Shown: positions 37,148 to 46,548 of the stretch, one piece after another
How positions within the stretch are numbered: the stretch's first letter is position 1
Layout of the letters: each line of letters begins with the position of its first letter
Assembly (NCBI RefSeq): GCF_023091155.1
Contig: NZ_JAHWXK010000001.1
Coordinates: 2,418,001-2,482,000 of the forward strand
Source of the DNA: Microbacterium sufflavum
GTDB lineage: Bacteria; Actinomycetota; Actinomycetes; Actinomycetales; Microbacteriaceae
DNA length: 64,000 nt
Direction: 5' to 3'
The notes under the pieces: generated by a model
What the model was told of the DNA's origin: nothing
The model's input: only the letters and a program-made list of their open reading frames with translations
Databases searched by the model: none
Made by a program: the position numbers and the translations under genes

Positions 37148-38602
37148 ATGGAGTTCTCAGGCGCGCAGCCCACCGTCGATCTGACCTATTCGGACGTCTT
37201 CCTGGTGCCGCGCCGGTCGGGCGTCACCAGTCGGCTCCAGGTGGATCTGGCCCCGCACGACGGCACCCCGGCGACCCTGCCGCTGGTGGCCGCGAACATG
37301 AACTCGGTCACCGGGCCCAGCCTCGCCGCGGTGCTCGCCCGGCGCGGTGCGCTCGGCGTGCTGCCGCAGGACCTCCCGCTGCAGGAGCTCGACGCGGCGA
37401 TCCGCGATGTGAAGAGCCAGCCCGTGCTGTGGGACACGCCGATCGTGCTGCCCCCGCACGCCACGGTCGCCGAGGCGCTGCGACTGCTGCCGGCCACCAG
37501 CGGTCACGGGATCGTGGTCGCCCAGGGGTCCGGCCCGATCGACGTGGAGCGGATCCTCGGCATCCTGCCGGCGACCCGCCTCGCGACCGCCCTCCCCGAC
37601 GCGCAGCTGGGCGACCTGGTCCACCGCGGCAGCCCGTCGATCGACGCCGACGACATCGGCTCGGAGCGGCACGCGTTCGACGTGATCACCGAGGCGGACG
37701 TCGACATGGTCACCGTGGTCCACCACGGGCACCTCGTCGGCACGCTGAGCGCCCGCAGCGCCCTTCGCGCCACGCTGTACCGCCCCGCCGTCGACGCGGA
37801 CGGACGACTCGCGGTGGCCGCGGCGGTCGGCATCAACGGCGACGTCGCCGCGAAGGCCCGCGCGCTCGCCGGTGCCGGGGTGGACGTGCTGGTGCTCGAC
37901 ACCGCCCACGGCCACCAGGAGGGCATGCTCCGCGCACTGCGCACGGTGGCCGAGCTCGGCCTCGGCCTCCCGATCGTCGCGGGCAACATCGTCACGGCCG
38001 ACGGCGTGCGCGACCTCGTCGATGCGGGGGCCACGATCCTCAAGGTCGGCGTCGGCCCCGGCGCGATGTGCACGACGCGCATGATGACCGCCGTGGGGCG
38101 CCCGCAGTTCTCGGCAGTGCTGGAGACGGCGCAGGCCGCCCGCGAGGCCGGAGCGCACGTGTGGGCGGACGGGGGAGTGCGCTACCCGCGCGACGTCGCT
38201 CTCGCACTGGCAGCCGGCGCGGCCTCGGTGATGATCGGCTCGTGGTTCGCCGGCACGATCGAGGCGCCGGGCGAGCTGCAGCGCGACGCGGAGGGCCGCC
38301 TGTTCAAGGAGTCGTGGGGGATGGCGTCGACCAAGGCCGTGCAGGCGCGGTTCGAGCGCCTCGACGCATACGAGCGCGCCCGCAAGGAGCTGTTCGCCGA
38401 GGGCATCTCCTCCTCGAAGATCTACCTCGACCCGCTGCGGCCGGGTGTGGAGGACCTGCTCGACATGATCACGTCCGGCGTGCGGTCGTCGTTCACGTAC
38501 GCGGGTGCCGCGACCGTGCCGGAGTTCCACGAGCGCGCGCTGGTCGGCCTGCAGTCCGCGGCCGGCTACGAGGAGGGCAAGGCGCTGCCGGTGAGCTGGT
38601 AG
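37148..38602 (+). CDS. guaB1: GuaB1, IMPDH-like purine nucleotide reductase
   Basis: 484 aa IMPDH/GMPR-fold protein with a TIM barrel interrupted by a CBS-domain pair (about 95-210). The catalytic loop is [13 protein letters not shown] with C308. GuaB1 of mycobacteria has been shown to act as a GMP reductase (GMP to IMP) although annotated as IMPDH-related; the flap and C-terminus here are of that subgroup ([14 protein letters not shown]). A longer in-frame reading into kgd antisense is not real. Confidence 0.92.
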   Translation: MEFSGAQPTVDLTYSDVFLVPRRSGVTSRLQVDLAPHDGTPATLPLVAANMNSVTGPSLAAVLARRGALGVLPQDLPLQELDAAIRDVKSQPVLWDTPIVLPPHATVAEALRLLPATSGHGIVVAQGSGPIDVERILGILPATRLATALPDAQLGDLVHRGSPSIDADDIGSERHAFDVITEADVDMVTVVHHGHLVGTLSARSALRATLYRPAVDADGRLAVAAAVGINGDVAAKARALAGAGVDVLVLDTAHGHQEGMLRALRTVAELGLGLPIVAGNIVTADGVRDLVDAGATILKVGVGPGAMCTTRMMTAVGRPQFSAVLETAQAAREAGAHVWADGGVRYPRDVALALAAGAASVMIGSWFAGTIEAPGELQRDAEGRLFKESWGMASTKAVQARFERLDAYERARKELFAEGISSSKIYLDPLRPGVEDLLDMITSGVRSSFTYAGAATVPEFHERALVGLQSAAGYEEGKALPVSW

Positions 38603-38629
38603 CACGGGCGCGGTCATGGCGGCGTTCTG

Positions 38630-38635
38630 TAGAAT
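38630..38635 (+). promoter_or_regulatory. -10 element of the CNNM/CBS operon
   Basis: TAGAAT, 78 nt before ATG 38714, in the 111-nt gap after guaB1. It predicts a leader of about 70 nt with an AGAGGAAT ribosome binding site. Confidence 0.45.
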
Positions 38636-38713
38636 CGAGCGCACTATGGACGACCCCCCCAGTTGCCGAACATCGCCCCACCGTCCCGAACTCTCCGCGG
38701 AGAGGAATAGCTG

Positions 38714-40033
38714 ATGGATTTCATCATGTTGGGCGTGGGGCTCCTGCTCACGGTCGGCACCGGCCTCTTCGTCGCGAGCGAGTTCGCCCTGGTCAATCTC
38801 GACCGGGCCGAACTGGAGGCGCGACAGGCCCGGGGCGAATCCCGGCTCTCGCTCACGATCAGCGCTCTCAAGCACACCTCGACGCACCTGTCGTCCGCGC
38901 AGCTCGGCATCACGCTGACCACGCTGCTCACCGGTTACACGATGGAGCCGGCGCTGTCGAACCTCCTGCGCCCGACGCTCGTCGCCTGGAGCATCCCCGA
39001 GGCCGCGGTCGCCCCGATCGCGACCGTCGTGGCGATGTTCGTGGCCACGGTGCTGTCGATGATCCTGGGTGAGCTGGTCCCGAAGAACTTCGCGCTCGCG
39101 CTGCCCCTGGCGACCGCGAAGCTCGTGATCCCGTTCCAGACCGCGTTCACGGCCGTGTTCAAGCCCGCGATCGTGGTGCTCAACGGCAGCGCGAACGGCG
39201 TGCTGCGCGGCATGGGCATCGAGCCCAAGGAGGAGCTGTCCGGCGCCAGGAGCGCGGAGGAGCTGTCGTCTCTGGTACGCCGCTCCGCGAGCGCCGGGCT
39301 GCTGGAGGCCGACACGGCGACGCTGCTCGACCGCACCCTGACGTTCTCACGCCTCACGGCCGCCGACGTGATGACGGCCCGTCCGAGCATGCACGCGATC
39401 GCCGCGGGCGACTCGGTCGACGACGTGATCCAGCTCGCGCGCCGCACGGGCCACAGCCGCTTCCCGGTGTTCGACGAGGACCTCGACGACATCACCGGCG
39501 TCGTGCACCTGAAGGCCGCGATCGCCGTGCCGCGGGAGCGGCGGGCCGAGGTGCCCGTCGGCGCCCTGGCGACCGAGCCGCTGCGCGTGCCGGAGACCGC
39601 CCACGTCGACGCGCTGATCTCCGACCTCCGCGGCCGCGGCTACCAGCTGGCCGTCGTGGTCGACGAGTACGGCGGCACGGCGGGCATCGTGACCCTGGAG
39701 GACCTGGTGGAGGAGCTCGTGGGCGAGGTGTCCGACGAGCACGACCGCACGCGGGCCGGCATCATCCGCAACCGCGACGGCATCACGTTCCCCGGCGAGC
39801 TGCGCCCCGATGAGCTGCGCAGCCGTGCGGGCGTCGACGTGCCGGAGGGCGACGTGTACGACACCGTGGGCGGCTACGTCATGAGCGTGCTGGAGCGCGT
39901 GCCGGTCGTCGGCGACGAGGTGCCGCTGGAGAGCGGCACGCTGCACGTCGTCCGGATGGACGGCCGCCGGGTGGACCGGGTGCGCTACGTGCCCAGACCG
40001 GACTCCCTCGAGGCCGAGGAGGTGTCGCGATGA
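38714..40033 (+). CDS. CNNM/CorC-type membrane protein with CBS domains
   Basis: 439 aa: DUF21/CNNM transmembrane domain (three to four helices, about 1-180) with [22 protein letters not shown], a CBS pair (about 210-335) with [24 protein letters not shown], and a C-terminal CorC_HlyC domain (about 350-430). Annotated as hemolysin-like, but the family (CorB/CNNM, PaeA) is now linked to Mg2+ or Co2+ export and to cation homeostasis. It overlaps its paralogue at 40030 by ATGA. Confidence 0.92.
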   Translation: MDFIMLGVGLLLTVGTGLFVASEFALVNLDRAELEARQARGESRLSLTISALKHTSTHLSSAQLGITLTTLLTGYTMEPALSNLLRPTLVAWSIPEAAVAPIATVVAMFVATVLSMILGELVPKNFALALPLATAKLVIPFQTAFTAVFKPAIVVLNGSANGVLRGMGIEPKEELSGARSAEELSSLVRRSASAGLLEADTATLLDRTLTFSRLTAADVMTARPSMHAIAAGDSVDDVIQLARRTGHSRFPVFDEDLDDITGVVHLKAAIAVPRERRAEVPVGALATEPLRVPETAHVDALISDLRGRGYQLAVVVDEYGGTAGIVTLEDLVEELVGEVSDEHDRTRAGIIRNRDGITFPGELRPDELRSRAGVDVPEGDVYDTVGGYVMSVLERVPVVGDEVPLESGTLHVVRMDGRRVDRVRYVPRPDSLEAEEVSR

Positions 40034-41091
40034 GCGATTGGGTCGGCCTCGCCTGGCTGGTCGTGCTGCTGGCGGCGAACGCGTTCTTCGTCGGCGCGGA
40101 GTTCGCGGTGATCTCCGCGCGGCGCTCGCAGATCGAGCCGCGCGCCGAGCGCGGGTCCCGGGCCGCGAAGACGGCGCTGTACGCGATGGAGCACGCCACG
40201 CTCATGCTCGCGACCTCGCAGCTGGGCATCACGATCTGCTCCCTGCTGATCCTGAACGTGTCGGAGCCGGCGATCCACCACCTGCTCGCGGTGCCGATGC
40301 ACGCGCTGGGCTGGGCCGACGGCGCGGTCGACGTGGTCTCGTTCGTGATCGCGCTGCTCGTCGTCTCGTTCCTGCACGTGGTGTTCGGCGAGATGGTGCC
40401 GAAGAACCTGGCGTTCTCGGTGCCCGACCGCGCGGTGCTGATCCTCGCGTCGCCGCTGGTGTGGATCTCGAAGGTGTTCATGCCGGTGATCTGGTTGCTC
40501 AACGCGGCAGCCAACGGCGTGCTGCGGCTGTTCCGCGTCGAGCCGAAGAACGAGGCGGCCTCGACCTTCACGCTCGACGAGGTGGCCACGATCGTGAGCC
40601 AGTCCCGTCGCGAGGGCGTGCTGATGGACACCGCGGGCACCGTGACCGCCGCCGTCGAGTTCACCGACAAGAAGGCGCGCGACGTGGCGGTGCCGCTGGG
40701 CGACCTCGTGACGCTGCCGCAGACCACGACGCCGGACGACATCGAGAAGGCCGTGGCCCGCTACGGGTTCTCGCGCTACGTGATCGTCGACGACGAGGAC
40801 ACCCCGATCGGGTACGTGCACCTGAAGGACATCCTGCGCGCCTCGGAGGGGCCGGACGCGGACACGAAGGTGCACGAGCCGATCCCGGGCAAGCGGATCC
40901 ACCACATGGTCCCCGTGCAGGAGGACACCGACCTGGAGGACGCGCTCGCCGTGATGCGACGCGCCGGCCGTCATCTGGCGAAGGTGCGCGACTCGGCGGG
41001 CGAGACGACGGCGGTGCTGTTCCTGGAGGACATCCTGGAGGAGCTCGTCGGTGAGGTGCAGGACGCGACGCGGCGCGTGCGCGGGCACTGA
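40030..41091 (+). CDS. Second CNNM/CBS membrane protein
   Basis: 353 aa paralogue of the preceding protein with the same CNNM membrane domain (VGAEFAVISARRSQIEPRAERG) and CBS pair (about 200-340) but no CorC_HlyC domain at the end. The tandem pair of long and short forms is common in Actinobacteria and probably forms a heteromeric transporter; that is inference. Confidence 0.92.
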   Translation: MSDWVGLAWLVVLLAANAFFVGAEFAVISARRSQIEPRAERGSRAAKTALYAMEHATLMLATSQLGITICSLLILNVSEPAIHHLLAVPMHALGWADGAVDVVSFVIALLVVSFLHVVFGEMVPKNLAFSVPDRAVLILASPLVWISKVFMPVIWLLNAAANGVLRLFRVEPKNEAASTFTLDEVATIVSQSRREGVLMDTAGTVTAAVEFTDKKARDVAVPLGDLVTLPQTTTPDDIEKAVARYGFSRYVIVDDEDTPIGYVHLKDILRASEGPDADTKVHEPIPGKRIHHMVPVQEDTDLEDALAVMRRAGRHLAKVRDSAGETTAVLFLEDILEELVGEVQDATRRVRGH

Positions 41092-41110
41092 CACCACAGC
41101 CGTCCAGCGC

Positions 41111-41144
41111 GAAGGCCGCCGTTCCCGATGGGGCGGCGGCCTTC
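41111..41144. terminator. Bidirectional hairpin terminator
   Basis: 11-bp stem GAAGGCCGCCG/CGGCGGCCTTC (41111-41121 with 41134-41144) whose 12-nt loop can form three more pairs; between convergent stops. Confidence 0.75.
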
Positions 41145-41160
41145 GTCGTCGAGAGGCGGT

Positions 41161-42228
41161 TCAGCGCCAGCGGGCGCGCTCGTACTGCGGCGGCCACGCG
41201 ACCTCGGCACCGAGCTCGTGCGCCGCACGCAGCGCGAAGTGCGGGTCGCGCAGCCACTCCCGACCGGCGAAGATCGCATCCGCCGCGCCGTCGGCCAGCA
41301 CCTGCTCGGCCTGTGCGGCGGCGGTGATGAGGCCGACCGCCGACACCGGGATGCGGCCGCCCTGGCGCACGGTCTCCGCGAGCGGCACCTGGTAGCCGGG
41401 CGACACGGCGATGCGCTGGTGCGCGACGAGCCCGCCGCTGGACACATCGATCAGGTCGGCGCCGTGCTCGGTCGCCCACGCCCCGACCACTGCGGCCTCG
41501 TCGGGCGTGAACCCGCCCTCGGCGTGGTCGGTCGCCGAGATCCGCACGAACACCGGGACGTCGTCGCCGGCGGTCGCGCGCACGGCGTCGAGCACCCGCA
41601 GCAGCAGCCGGGCACGGTTGTGGAGCGAGCCGCCGTACTCGTCGTCGCGGTGGTTCGACAGCGGTGACAGGAACTGGTGCAGCAGGTAGCCGTGCGCGCC
41701 GTGCAGCTCCAGCACGTCGAAGCCGGCGTCGAGCGCGCGCCGCGCCGACGTGGCGAACGCCTCGACCACGCGGTCGATGCCCGCCGCGTCGAGGGCGACC
41801 GGATCCGCGAACCCGTCGAAGGCCACGGCGGACGGAGCCACGGTGGTCCAGCCGCCCTCGGTCGCGGGCACGGAGCCGCGCTCGGGCGCCCACGGCCACC
41901 ATGTCGACGCCTTGCGACCCGCGTGCGCGAGCTGGATGCCGGCGAGCGAGCCCCGGTCGTGGATCGCCCGGACGACGGGGGCGAGGGCGTCGCGCTGCTC
42001 GTCGGTCCACAGCCCGAGGTCGCGCGGCGAGATGCGACCCTCCGGCACCACGGCGGTGGCCTCGGCGACGATCAGCCCGGCGCCGCCCGAGGCGAACTGC
42101 GCCAGGTGGGCGTGGTGCCACTCCTGCGCGACGCCGTCGAGGGCGCTGTACATGCACATCGGGGAGACCCACAGGCGGTTGCGGAACGTGGTCGAGCGGA
42201 TGGTCAACGGGGAGAAGAGGAGGCTCAC
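41161..42228 (-). CDS. Old yellow enzyme family NAD(P)H:flavin oxidoreductase
   Basis: 355 aa FMN-dependent ene-reductase of the YqjM (thermophilic-like) class. C25 and Y27 in SPMCMYSA are the flavin-tuning residues of that class; the substrate-binding pair is HGAHGYLLHQFLSP, and phosphate binding is seen in the C-terminal AIFAGREWLRDP. It reduces activated C=C bonds; the physiological substrate is unknown. Divergent from nnrD. Confidence 0.93.
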   Translation of the reverse strand: MSLLFSPLTIRSTTFRNRLWVSPMCMYSALDGVAQEWHHAHLAQFASGGAGLIVAEATAVVPEGRISPRDLGLWTDEQRDALAPVVRAIHDRGSLAGIQLAHAGRKASTWWPWAPERGSVPATEGGWTTVAPSAVAFDGFADPVALDAAGIDRVVEAFATSARRALDAGFDVLELHGAHGYLLHQFLSPLSNHRDDEYGGSLHNRARLLLRVLDAVRATAGDDVPVFVRISATDHAEGGFTPDEAAVVGAWATEHGADLIDVSSGGLVAHQRIAVSPGYQVPLAETVRQGGRIPVSAVGLITAAAQAEQVLADGAADAIFAGREWLRDPHFALRAAHELGAEVAWPPQYERARWR

Positions 42229-42271
42229 GGTTCGACGCTACCGGGGCTCGGGAGGCGGCGGGGCCGCCCGC

Positions 42272-42277
42272 TAACGT
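42272..42277 (+). promoter_or_regulatory. -10 element of nnrD, probable leaderless start
   Basis: TAACGT ends 6 nt before ATG 42284. Confidence 0.45.
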
Positions 42278-42283
42278 GGAGGC

Positions 42284-43117
42284 ATGAGCGAAGCGCGCGA
42301 GTGGTCACGCGTCGACACGGCCCGGTTCGTCCGCGCCGCGACGCGCGACGACGACAAGTACTCGCGCGGCGTGGTGGCCCTGCGCACCGGTTCGCCCGCG
42401 TACCCCGGGGCCGCGGTGCTCGGTGTCGAGGCCGCATGGCGCGCCGGCGCGGGCTTCGTGCGGTATGCGGGAGAGCAGCGCGTGATCGACGCCGTGCTCG
42501 CCCGCCGCCCGGAGACCGTGGGCGGGCCCGACACCGGGCGCACCCGGGTCGGAGCGTGGGTCATCGGCTCCGGCACCGACCCCGAGGAGCGGACGGACGC
42601 CGAGGCGCGGGCGCTGCGCGAGATCGTGTCGGGCACGGCCCCGGTCGTGATCGACGCCGGCGCACTCGACCTGGCGTCCGGCGCGACCGCGCCGTTCGTG
42701 GTGACCCCGCACGCGGGGGAGTTCGCCCGGCTTCGGGAGCGCCTCGGTCTGGTCGACGCGGATCAGGACACGGCGGCCGAGGTACGACGGATGGCCGCGG
42801 AGCTGCACGGCGTCGTGCTGCGCAAGGGGGCCCGCACGCTGATCGCGGGACCCGACGGCCCGGTGATCGCCGTGGACGCGGGCACCGGGTGGCTCGCGAC
42901 CGCGGGCACGGGCGATGTGCTGGCCGGCGTGCTCGGGGCCGTGATCGCGGCCAACCCCGGTGCTCCGCTCGCCGAGGTGGCCGCGGCCGGCACCTGGCTG
43001 CACGGGCACGCCGCGCGCATCGCCGCGGGGGTGGGTGGGGGCGGCACGGGCCACCCGATCGTCGCGCTGGACGTGGCGGAGGCGCTGCCCCTCGCGATCG
43101 CGGACGTCCTGTCGTGA
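42284..43117 (+). CDS. nnrD: ADP-dependent NAD(P)H-hydrate dehydratase
   Basis: 277 aa ribokinase-like repair enzyme that converts hydrated NAD(P)H back to NAD(P)H. GSPAYPGAAVLGVEAAWRAGAG in the N-terminal half and the phosphate loop DAGTGWLATAGTGDVLAGVLGA with the catalytic aspartate in TGD identify it. The epimerase domain (NnrE/YjeF_N) fused in E. coli is absent here and not adjacent. Its stop overlaps the next start. Confidence 0.93.
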   Translation: MSEAREWSRVDTARFVRAATRDDDKYSRGVVALRTGSPAYPGAAVLGVEAAWRAGAGFVRYAGEQRVIDAVLARRPETVGGPDTGRTRVGAWVIGSGTDPEERTDAEARALREIVSGTAPVVIDAGALDLASGATAPFVVTPHAGEFARLRERLGLVDADQDTAAEVRRMAAELHGVVLRKGARTLIAGPDGPVIAVDAGTGWLATAGTGDVLAGVLGAVIAANPGAPLAEVAAAGTWLHGHAARIAAGVGGGGTGHPIVALDVAEALPLAIADVLS

Positions 43118-44352
43118 CCCGGCGCGTGCCCGCCCGGACGATCGCGCTGTGGGCCGCGTTCCTCCTGGTGCATCTGCTCACCGCGCTCGCGGGGTGGATC
43201 TACCCGAGCCAGCCGATGGGCGACGTCGTGCTGGTGTACGAGCCCTGGTCGTCGGCGGCGCTCGGCGGCGGCCCGGTCGTGGGCGTCACCGAACCGTGGG
43301 TGTACCCCCAGCTCGCGCTGCTGCCGATGCTGCTCACCGGGCTCCTGGCCACCCCGCTCGTGCCCCTGCTCGGCGTCTCGTCCGCGTACCTCGTGGCCTG
43401 GGCGGTGCTGGTGGGCGTGCTCGACGCTGTCGCGTTCGCCGTGCTGGTCGGGCGTCGTCCGGGCCGGGCGCGCACGGCCGCGGCGTGGTTCTGGTGCGCC
43501 GCGCTCCTGCTGCTCGGACCCATCGCGCTGTACCGGATCGACGCGGTCACCGTGCCGATCGCGGTCGTCGCCGGCCTGTGGCTGCTGTCGCGGCCCGCGC
43601 TCGCCGCTGCCCTCCTGACGGTCGGCGCGTGGATCAAGATCTGGCCGGGCGCGCTGCTGCTCGCGGCGGTGGTGGCCGGGCGCCGGCGGTGGCGGCAGCT
43701 CGTGGCGGCGCTGGTGGTCACGGCCGTCGTGCTCGGGGTGCTCGTGCTGCTCGGTCCCCGGTCGGAGATCCTCGGGTTCCTCACCGCGCAGACCGGTCGC
43801 GGCCTGCAGATCGAGGCGGTCGCGGCGACGCCGTTCCTGTGGCTCGCGGTGGCCGGTGCCGCCCGCATCGAGTACAGCTTCGACATCCTCACGTTCCAGA
43901 TCACCGCGCCGGGCGTCGATGCGGTCGCCGCGGTCCTCACGCCGCTGATGGCCGTGGCGGTCGTCGCGGTCACCGCCCTCGGGGCGGTCAAGGCCACGCG
44001 CGGTGCGGTGTTCGGCCGGTTGTTCCCGCCGCTCGCGCTCGCGCTCGTGACGGTGCTGATCGTCGGCAACAAGGTGGGGTCGCCGCAGTTCCAGACCTGG
44101 CTTCTCGCGCCCGTGATCCTCTGGATCGTGTGGGACAGGGCGCGCGCGACGGTGCCCGCCGTGCTGGTGCTGGCGCTGTGCCTGGTCACCTGCCTGATCT
44201 ACCCGCTCACCTACGACGCGCTGCTGCGGGCCGAGCCCGTGCCCGTGCTGCTGCTCACGCTGCGCAACGTGCTGCTCATCGTCCTGACCGTCGTGAGCTT
44301 GCGCGCCGTCCTGCGTGTTCCCGCCGTCCGTCCCCCTCGAATCAAGGAGTGA
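43114..44352 (+). CDS. Polytopic membrane protein, GT87/DUF2029-like
   Basis: 412 aa with about ten transmembrane helices. The layout of short polar loops (EPWSSAAL, YRIDAVTVPIAV, WIKIWPGALLLAAVV, NKVGSPQFQTWLLAP) resembles family-87 polyprenyl-phosphate mannosyltransferases such as PimE, which use the WIK.WP and QF.TWL-type loops. No acidic DxD-like motif stands out in the first loop beyond a Glu. It starts by GTGA overlap with nnrD and is followed closely by the small gene at 44357. The substrate is unknown. Confidence 0.75.
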   Translation: MTRRVPARTIALWAAFLLVHLLTALAGWIYPSQPMGDVVLVYEPWSSAALGGGPVVGVTEPWVYPQLALLPMLLTGLLATPLVPLLGVSSAYLVAWAVLVGVLDAVAFAVLVGRRPGRARTAAAWFWCAALLLLGPIALYRIDAVTVPIAVVAGLWLLSRPALAAALLTVGAWIKIWPGALLLAAVVAGRRRWRQLVAALVVTAVVLGVLVLLGPRSEILGFLTAQTGRGLQIEAVAATPFLWLAVAGAARIEYSFDILTFQITAPGVDAVAAVLTPLMAVAVVAVTALGAVKATRGAVFGRLFPPLALALVTVLIVGNKVGSPQFQTWLLAPVILWIVWDRARATVPAVLVLALCLVTCLIYPLTYDALLRAEPVPVLLLTLRNVLLIVLTVVSLRAVLRVPAVRPPRIKE

Positions 44353-44356
44353 ACCC

Positions 44357-44692
44357 ATGCTGATCGCCTTCTCCGTCGCCCCCAGCGGCACACCGGCCGA
44401 CGGTGCCGTCGACCGCTCCGACGCCTCCGTCCACGACGCGGTGGCCGCCGCCGTGCGCGTGGTGCGGGCCTCCGGACTCCCGCACCGCACGACGAGCATG
44501 TTCACCGAGATCGAGGGCCCCGACTGGGACAGCGTGATGGACGTGGTCAAGCGTGCGACCGAGGCGGTCATGCCGTTCGGCTCCCGCGTGTCCCTCGTGC
44601 TCAAGGCCGACATCCGTCCGGGGTACTCGGGCGAGCTCGACGCGAAGGTCGAGCGCCTGGAGGCGGCGATCGACGAGGCCGACGCCCGCTAA
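44357..44692 (+). CDS. Thiamine-binding-type protein (MTH1187/YkoF-like)
   Basis: 111 aa ferredoxin-like fold protein of the DUF77/thiamine-binding family (MLIAFSVAPSG, then ASVHDAVAAAVRVVRASGLPHRTTSMFTEIEG). ATG 44357 has AAGGAG 9 nt upstream within the end of the previous gene. Family members bind thiamine or its precursors, or remain uncharacterised. Confidence 0.85.
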   Translation: MLIAFSVAPSGTPADGAVDRSDASVHDAVAAAVRVVRASGLPHRTTSMFTEIEGPDWDSVMDVVKRATEAVMPFGSRVSLVLKADIRPGYSGELDAKVERLEAAIDEADAR

Positions 44693-44695
44693 GCT
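44690..44695 (+). promoter_or_regulatory. -10 element of the MFS gene, probable leaderless start
   Basis: TAAGCT overlaps the stop of the upstream gene and ends 6 nt before GTG 44702. Confidence 0.45.
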
Positions 44696-44701
44696 GAACC
44701 G

Positions 44702-45931
44702 GTGAATCCCTCGACCGCATCGAGGGGTGCGGCGAAGAGGGCGCTCCTCTCTCTCGCCATCGGCAGCTTCGGCATCGGCATGACCGAATTCGTCGTGATG
44801 GGGCTGCTCCCGAACATCGCCGCCGACCTGCTGCCGTCCGTCTGGGCGACCAGCCAGGAGGAGGCGCTGAGCCAGGCCGGCTGGCTGATCTCGCTCTACG
44901 CGCTCGGCGTGGTGATCGGCGCGCCGACGATCGCGGGTTTCGTCGCCCGGTTCCCGCGCCACCGCGTGATGATCGTGCTGGCGCTCGCGCTCGCCGTGTT
45001 CAACGCGCTGACCGTCGTGCTGCCCACGTTCGAGCTGGTCGGTGCATCGCGGTTCCTGGCGGGCCTGCCGCACGGCGCCTACTTCGGGATCGGCGCGCTC
45101 GTGGCCGCCGAGGTGATGGGGCCGGGCAACCGCGCGAAGGGCGTCGCCTTCATCCTCACCGGGCTCACGGTGGCGAACGTCGTGGGGGTGCCGCTGGGCA
45201 CGTTCCTCGGGCAGCAGTGGGGCTGGCGTGCCGCGTTCGCCGTCGTCGCGCTGGTGTTCGCCCTCGCCACGCTCTGCATCGCCCTGTTCGTGCCGGCGCA
45301 CCCGGGCGACCCCGGTCGCACGATGCGCGCGGAGCTCGGGGTGTTCCGCATCGGACAGGTGTGGTTCACGCTCGGCGTCGGCGCGATCGGCTTCGGCGGC
45401 TTCTTCGCCGTCTACAGCTACATCGCGCCGCTGGTCACCGAGGTCGCGGGGTCACCCGAGTGGGCGGTGCCGATCGTGCTGGTGCTGATGGGGCTGGGTA
45501 TGACCGCGGGCAACCTGGTCGGCGGGCACCTCGCCGACATCGACCTCCGGCGCACGCTGCTGGGTGGCCTGGCCGCGATGGGCGTCGTGTTCGCGCTGCT
45601 GGCGGTGCTGTCGTTCTGGATCGTGAGCCTCGGCCTGCTGGTGGTGCTGGTCGGCTTTGTCTCGTCCGTGCTCAGCCCCACCATCCAGACGCGGCTCATG
45701 GACGTCGCGGGCGACAACCAGTCGATCGCCGCGGCCATGAACCACTCCGCGCTGAACGTCGGCAACAGCCTCGGCGCGTTCCTGGGCGGCGTCGTGATCG
45801 CACTCGGCTGGGGCTTCACCGCTCCCGCGTGGACCGGCGCCGCGCTCGCGGTCGCCGGACTGCTCATCGCGCTGCTGTCGTACGGGGTGGAGGCGCGTCG
45901 CGCCCCAGCGGTCGTCGTACTCGCGTCGTAG
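44702..45931 (+). CDS. MFS efflux transporter (AraJ/DHA1 type)
   Basis: 409 aa, twelve transmembrane helices in two halves. The first loop carries the GMTEFVVMGLLPNIAADL start typical of AraJ/sugar-efflux and multidrug DHA1 pumps, and the loop between helices 2 and 3 is IAGFVARFPRHRV. Substrate unknown. A NUDIX gene follows 9 nt later. Confidence 0.9.
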   Translation: MNPSTASRGAAKRALLSLAIGSFGIGMTEFVVMGLLPNIAADLLPSVWATSQEEALSQAGWLISLYALGVVIGAPTIAGFVARFPRHRVMIVLALALAVFNALTVVLPTFELVGASRFLAGLPHGAYFGIGALVAAEVMGPGNRAKGVAFILTGLTVANVVGVPLGTFLGQQWGWRAAFAVVALVFALATLCIALFVPAHPGDPGRTMRAELGVFRIGQVWFTLGVGAIGFGGFFAVYSYIAPLVTEVAGSPEWAVPIVLVLMGLGMTAGNLVGGHLADIDLRRTLLGGLAAMGVVFALLAVLSFWIVSLGLLVVLVGFVSSVLSPTIQTRLMDVAGDNQSIAAAMNHSALNVGNSLGAFLGGVVIALGWGFTAPAWTGAALAVAGLLIALLSYGVEARRAPAVVVLAS

Positions 45932-45934
45932 AGT
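45929..45934 (+). promoter_or_regulatory. -10-like element of the NUDIX gene
   Basis: TAGAGT overlaps the MFS stop codon and ends 6 nt before GTG 45941. Confidence 0.4.
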
Positions 45935-45940
45935 GACGGG

Positions 45941-46546
45941 GTGACGATCCCCGACGACGAGCTGCCGCTGGCGGGGACGGCCGTGCTGCTGCGACCCGCC
46001 GACGAGGGCTTCCGCGTGCTGCTGCTGCGGCGACCGGAGCGCGGCTCGTTCGCCGGAGCCTGGGTGTTCCCCGGCGGCAAGGTCGAGCAGGGCGACCGCC
46101 GCGACGGCGCCGAGCGCGTGGACGATGCGCGGCGGGCGGCGGTGCGCGAGACCGCGGAGGAGGTGGGCCTCGCGATCGACGGGCTCGTGCCCCTGTCGGA
46201 GTGGCGGCCGCCCGCGGAGGCTCCCGTCCGCATCCGCACCTGGTTCTTCCTCGCCGAGGCCCCGCGGGCCGAGGCCGTGCCGTCCGAGGCGGAGGTCGCG
46301 GAGCTCGCCTGGGTCACCCCGGCGGAGGCCCTCGGCCGACACGCGTCGGGGGAGTGGACGCTGTTCCCGCCCACCTGGGTCACGCTGCACCGGCTGTCGA
46401 TGCACGACCGGGCCTCCGCGGCGCTCGCGTCGGCCGGGGCGGCGGAGCTGTTCCAGACGCGTGTGCTCGACGGCGGGCGGGCCTTCGCGTGGGAGCAGGG
46501 CACGCTGCACGCCGCGGCACGTCCGTGGAGCTTCGCCCCGGCGTGA
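45941..46546 (+). CDS. NUDIX hydrolase with expanded Nudix box
   Basis: 201 aa. The Nudix motif is recognisable as FPGGKVEQGD...AAVRETAEEVGL, with about twelve extra residues (RRDGAERVDDAR) between its two halves, as in NUDT19/CoA-pyrophosphatase-like proteins. It probably hydrolyses a nucleoside diphosphate linked to a larger group; CoA derivatives are one option. Ends 2 nt before the convergent metX stop. Confidence 0.88.
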   Translation: MTIPDDELPLAGTAVLLRPADEGFRVLLLRRPERGSFAGAWVFPGGKVEQGDRRDGAERVDDARRAAVRETAEEVGLAIDGLVPLSEWRPPAEAPVRIRTWFFLAEAPRAEAVPSEAEVAELAWVTPAEALGRHASGEWTLFPPTWVTLHRLSMHDRASAALASAGAAELFQTRVLDGGRAFAWEQGTLHAAARPWSFAPA

Positions 46547-46548
46547 GC

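Noticed and set aside
42284..43117. Truncated bifunctional NnrD/NnrE
   Set aside because: Stand-alone dehydratases are normal in this phylum; start and family length fit.
45941..46546. Broken Nudix box
   Set aside because: The motif is split by an insertion but both halves and the catalytic glutamates are intact, as in NUDT19-like enzymes.
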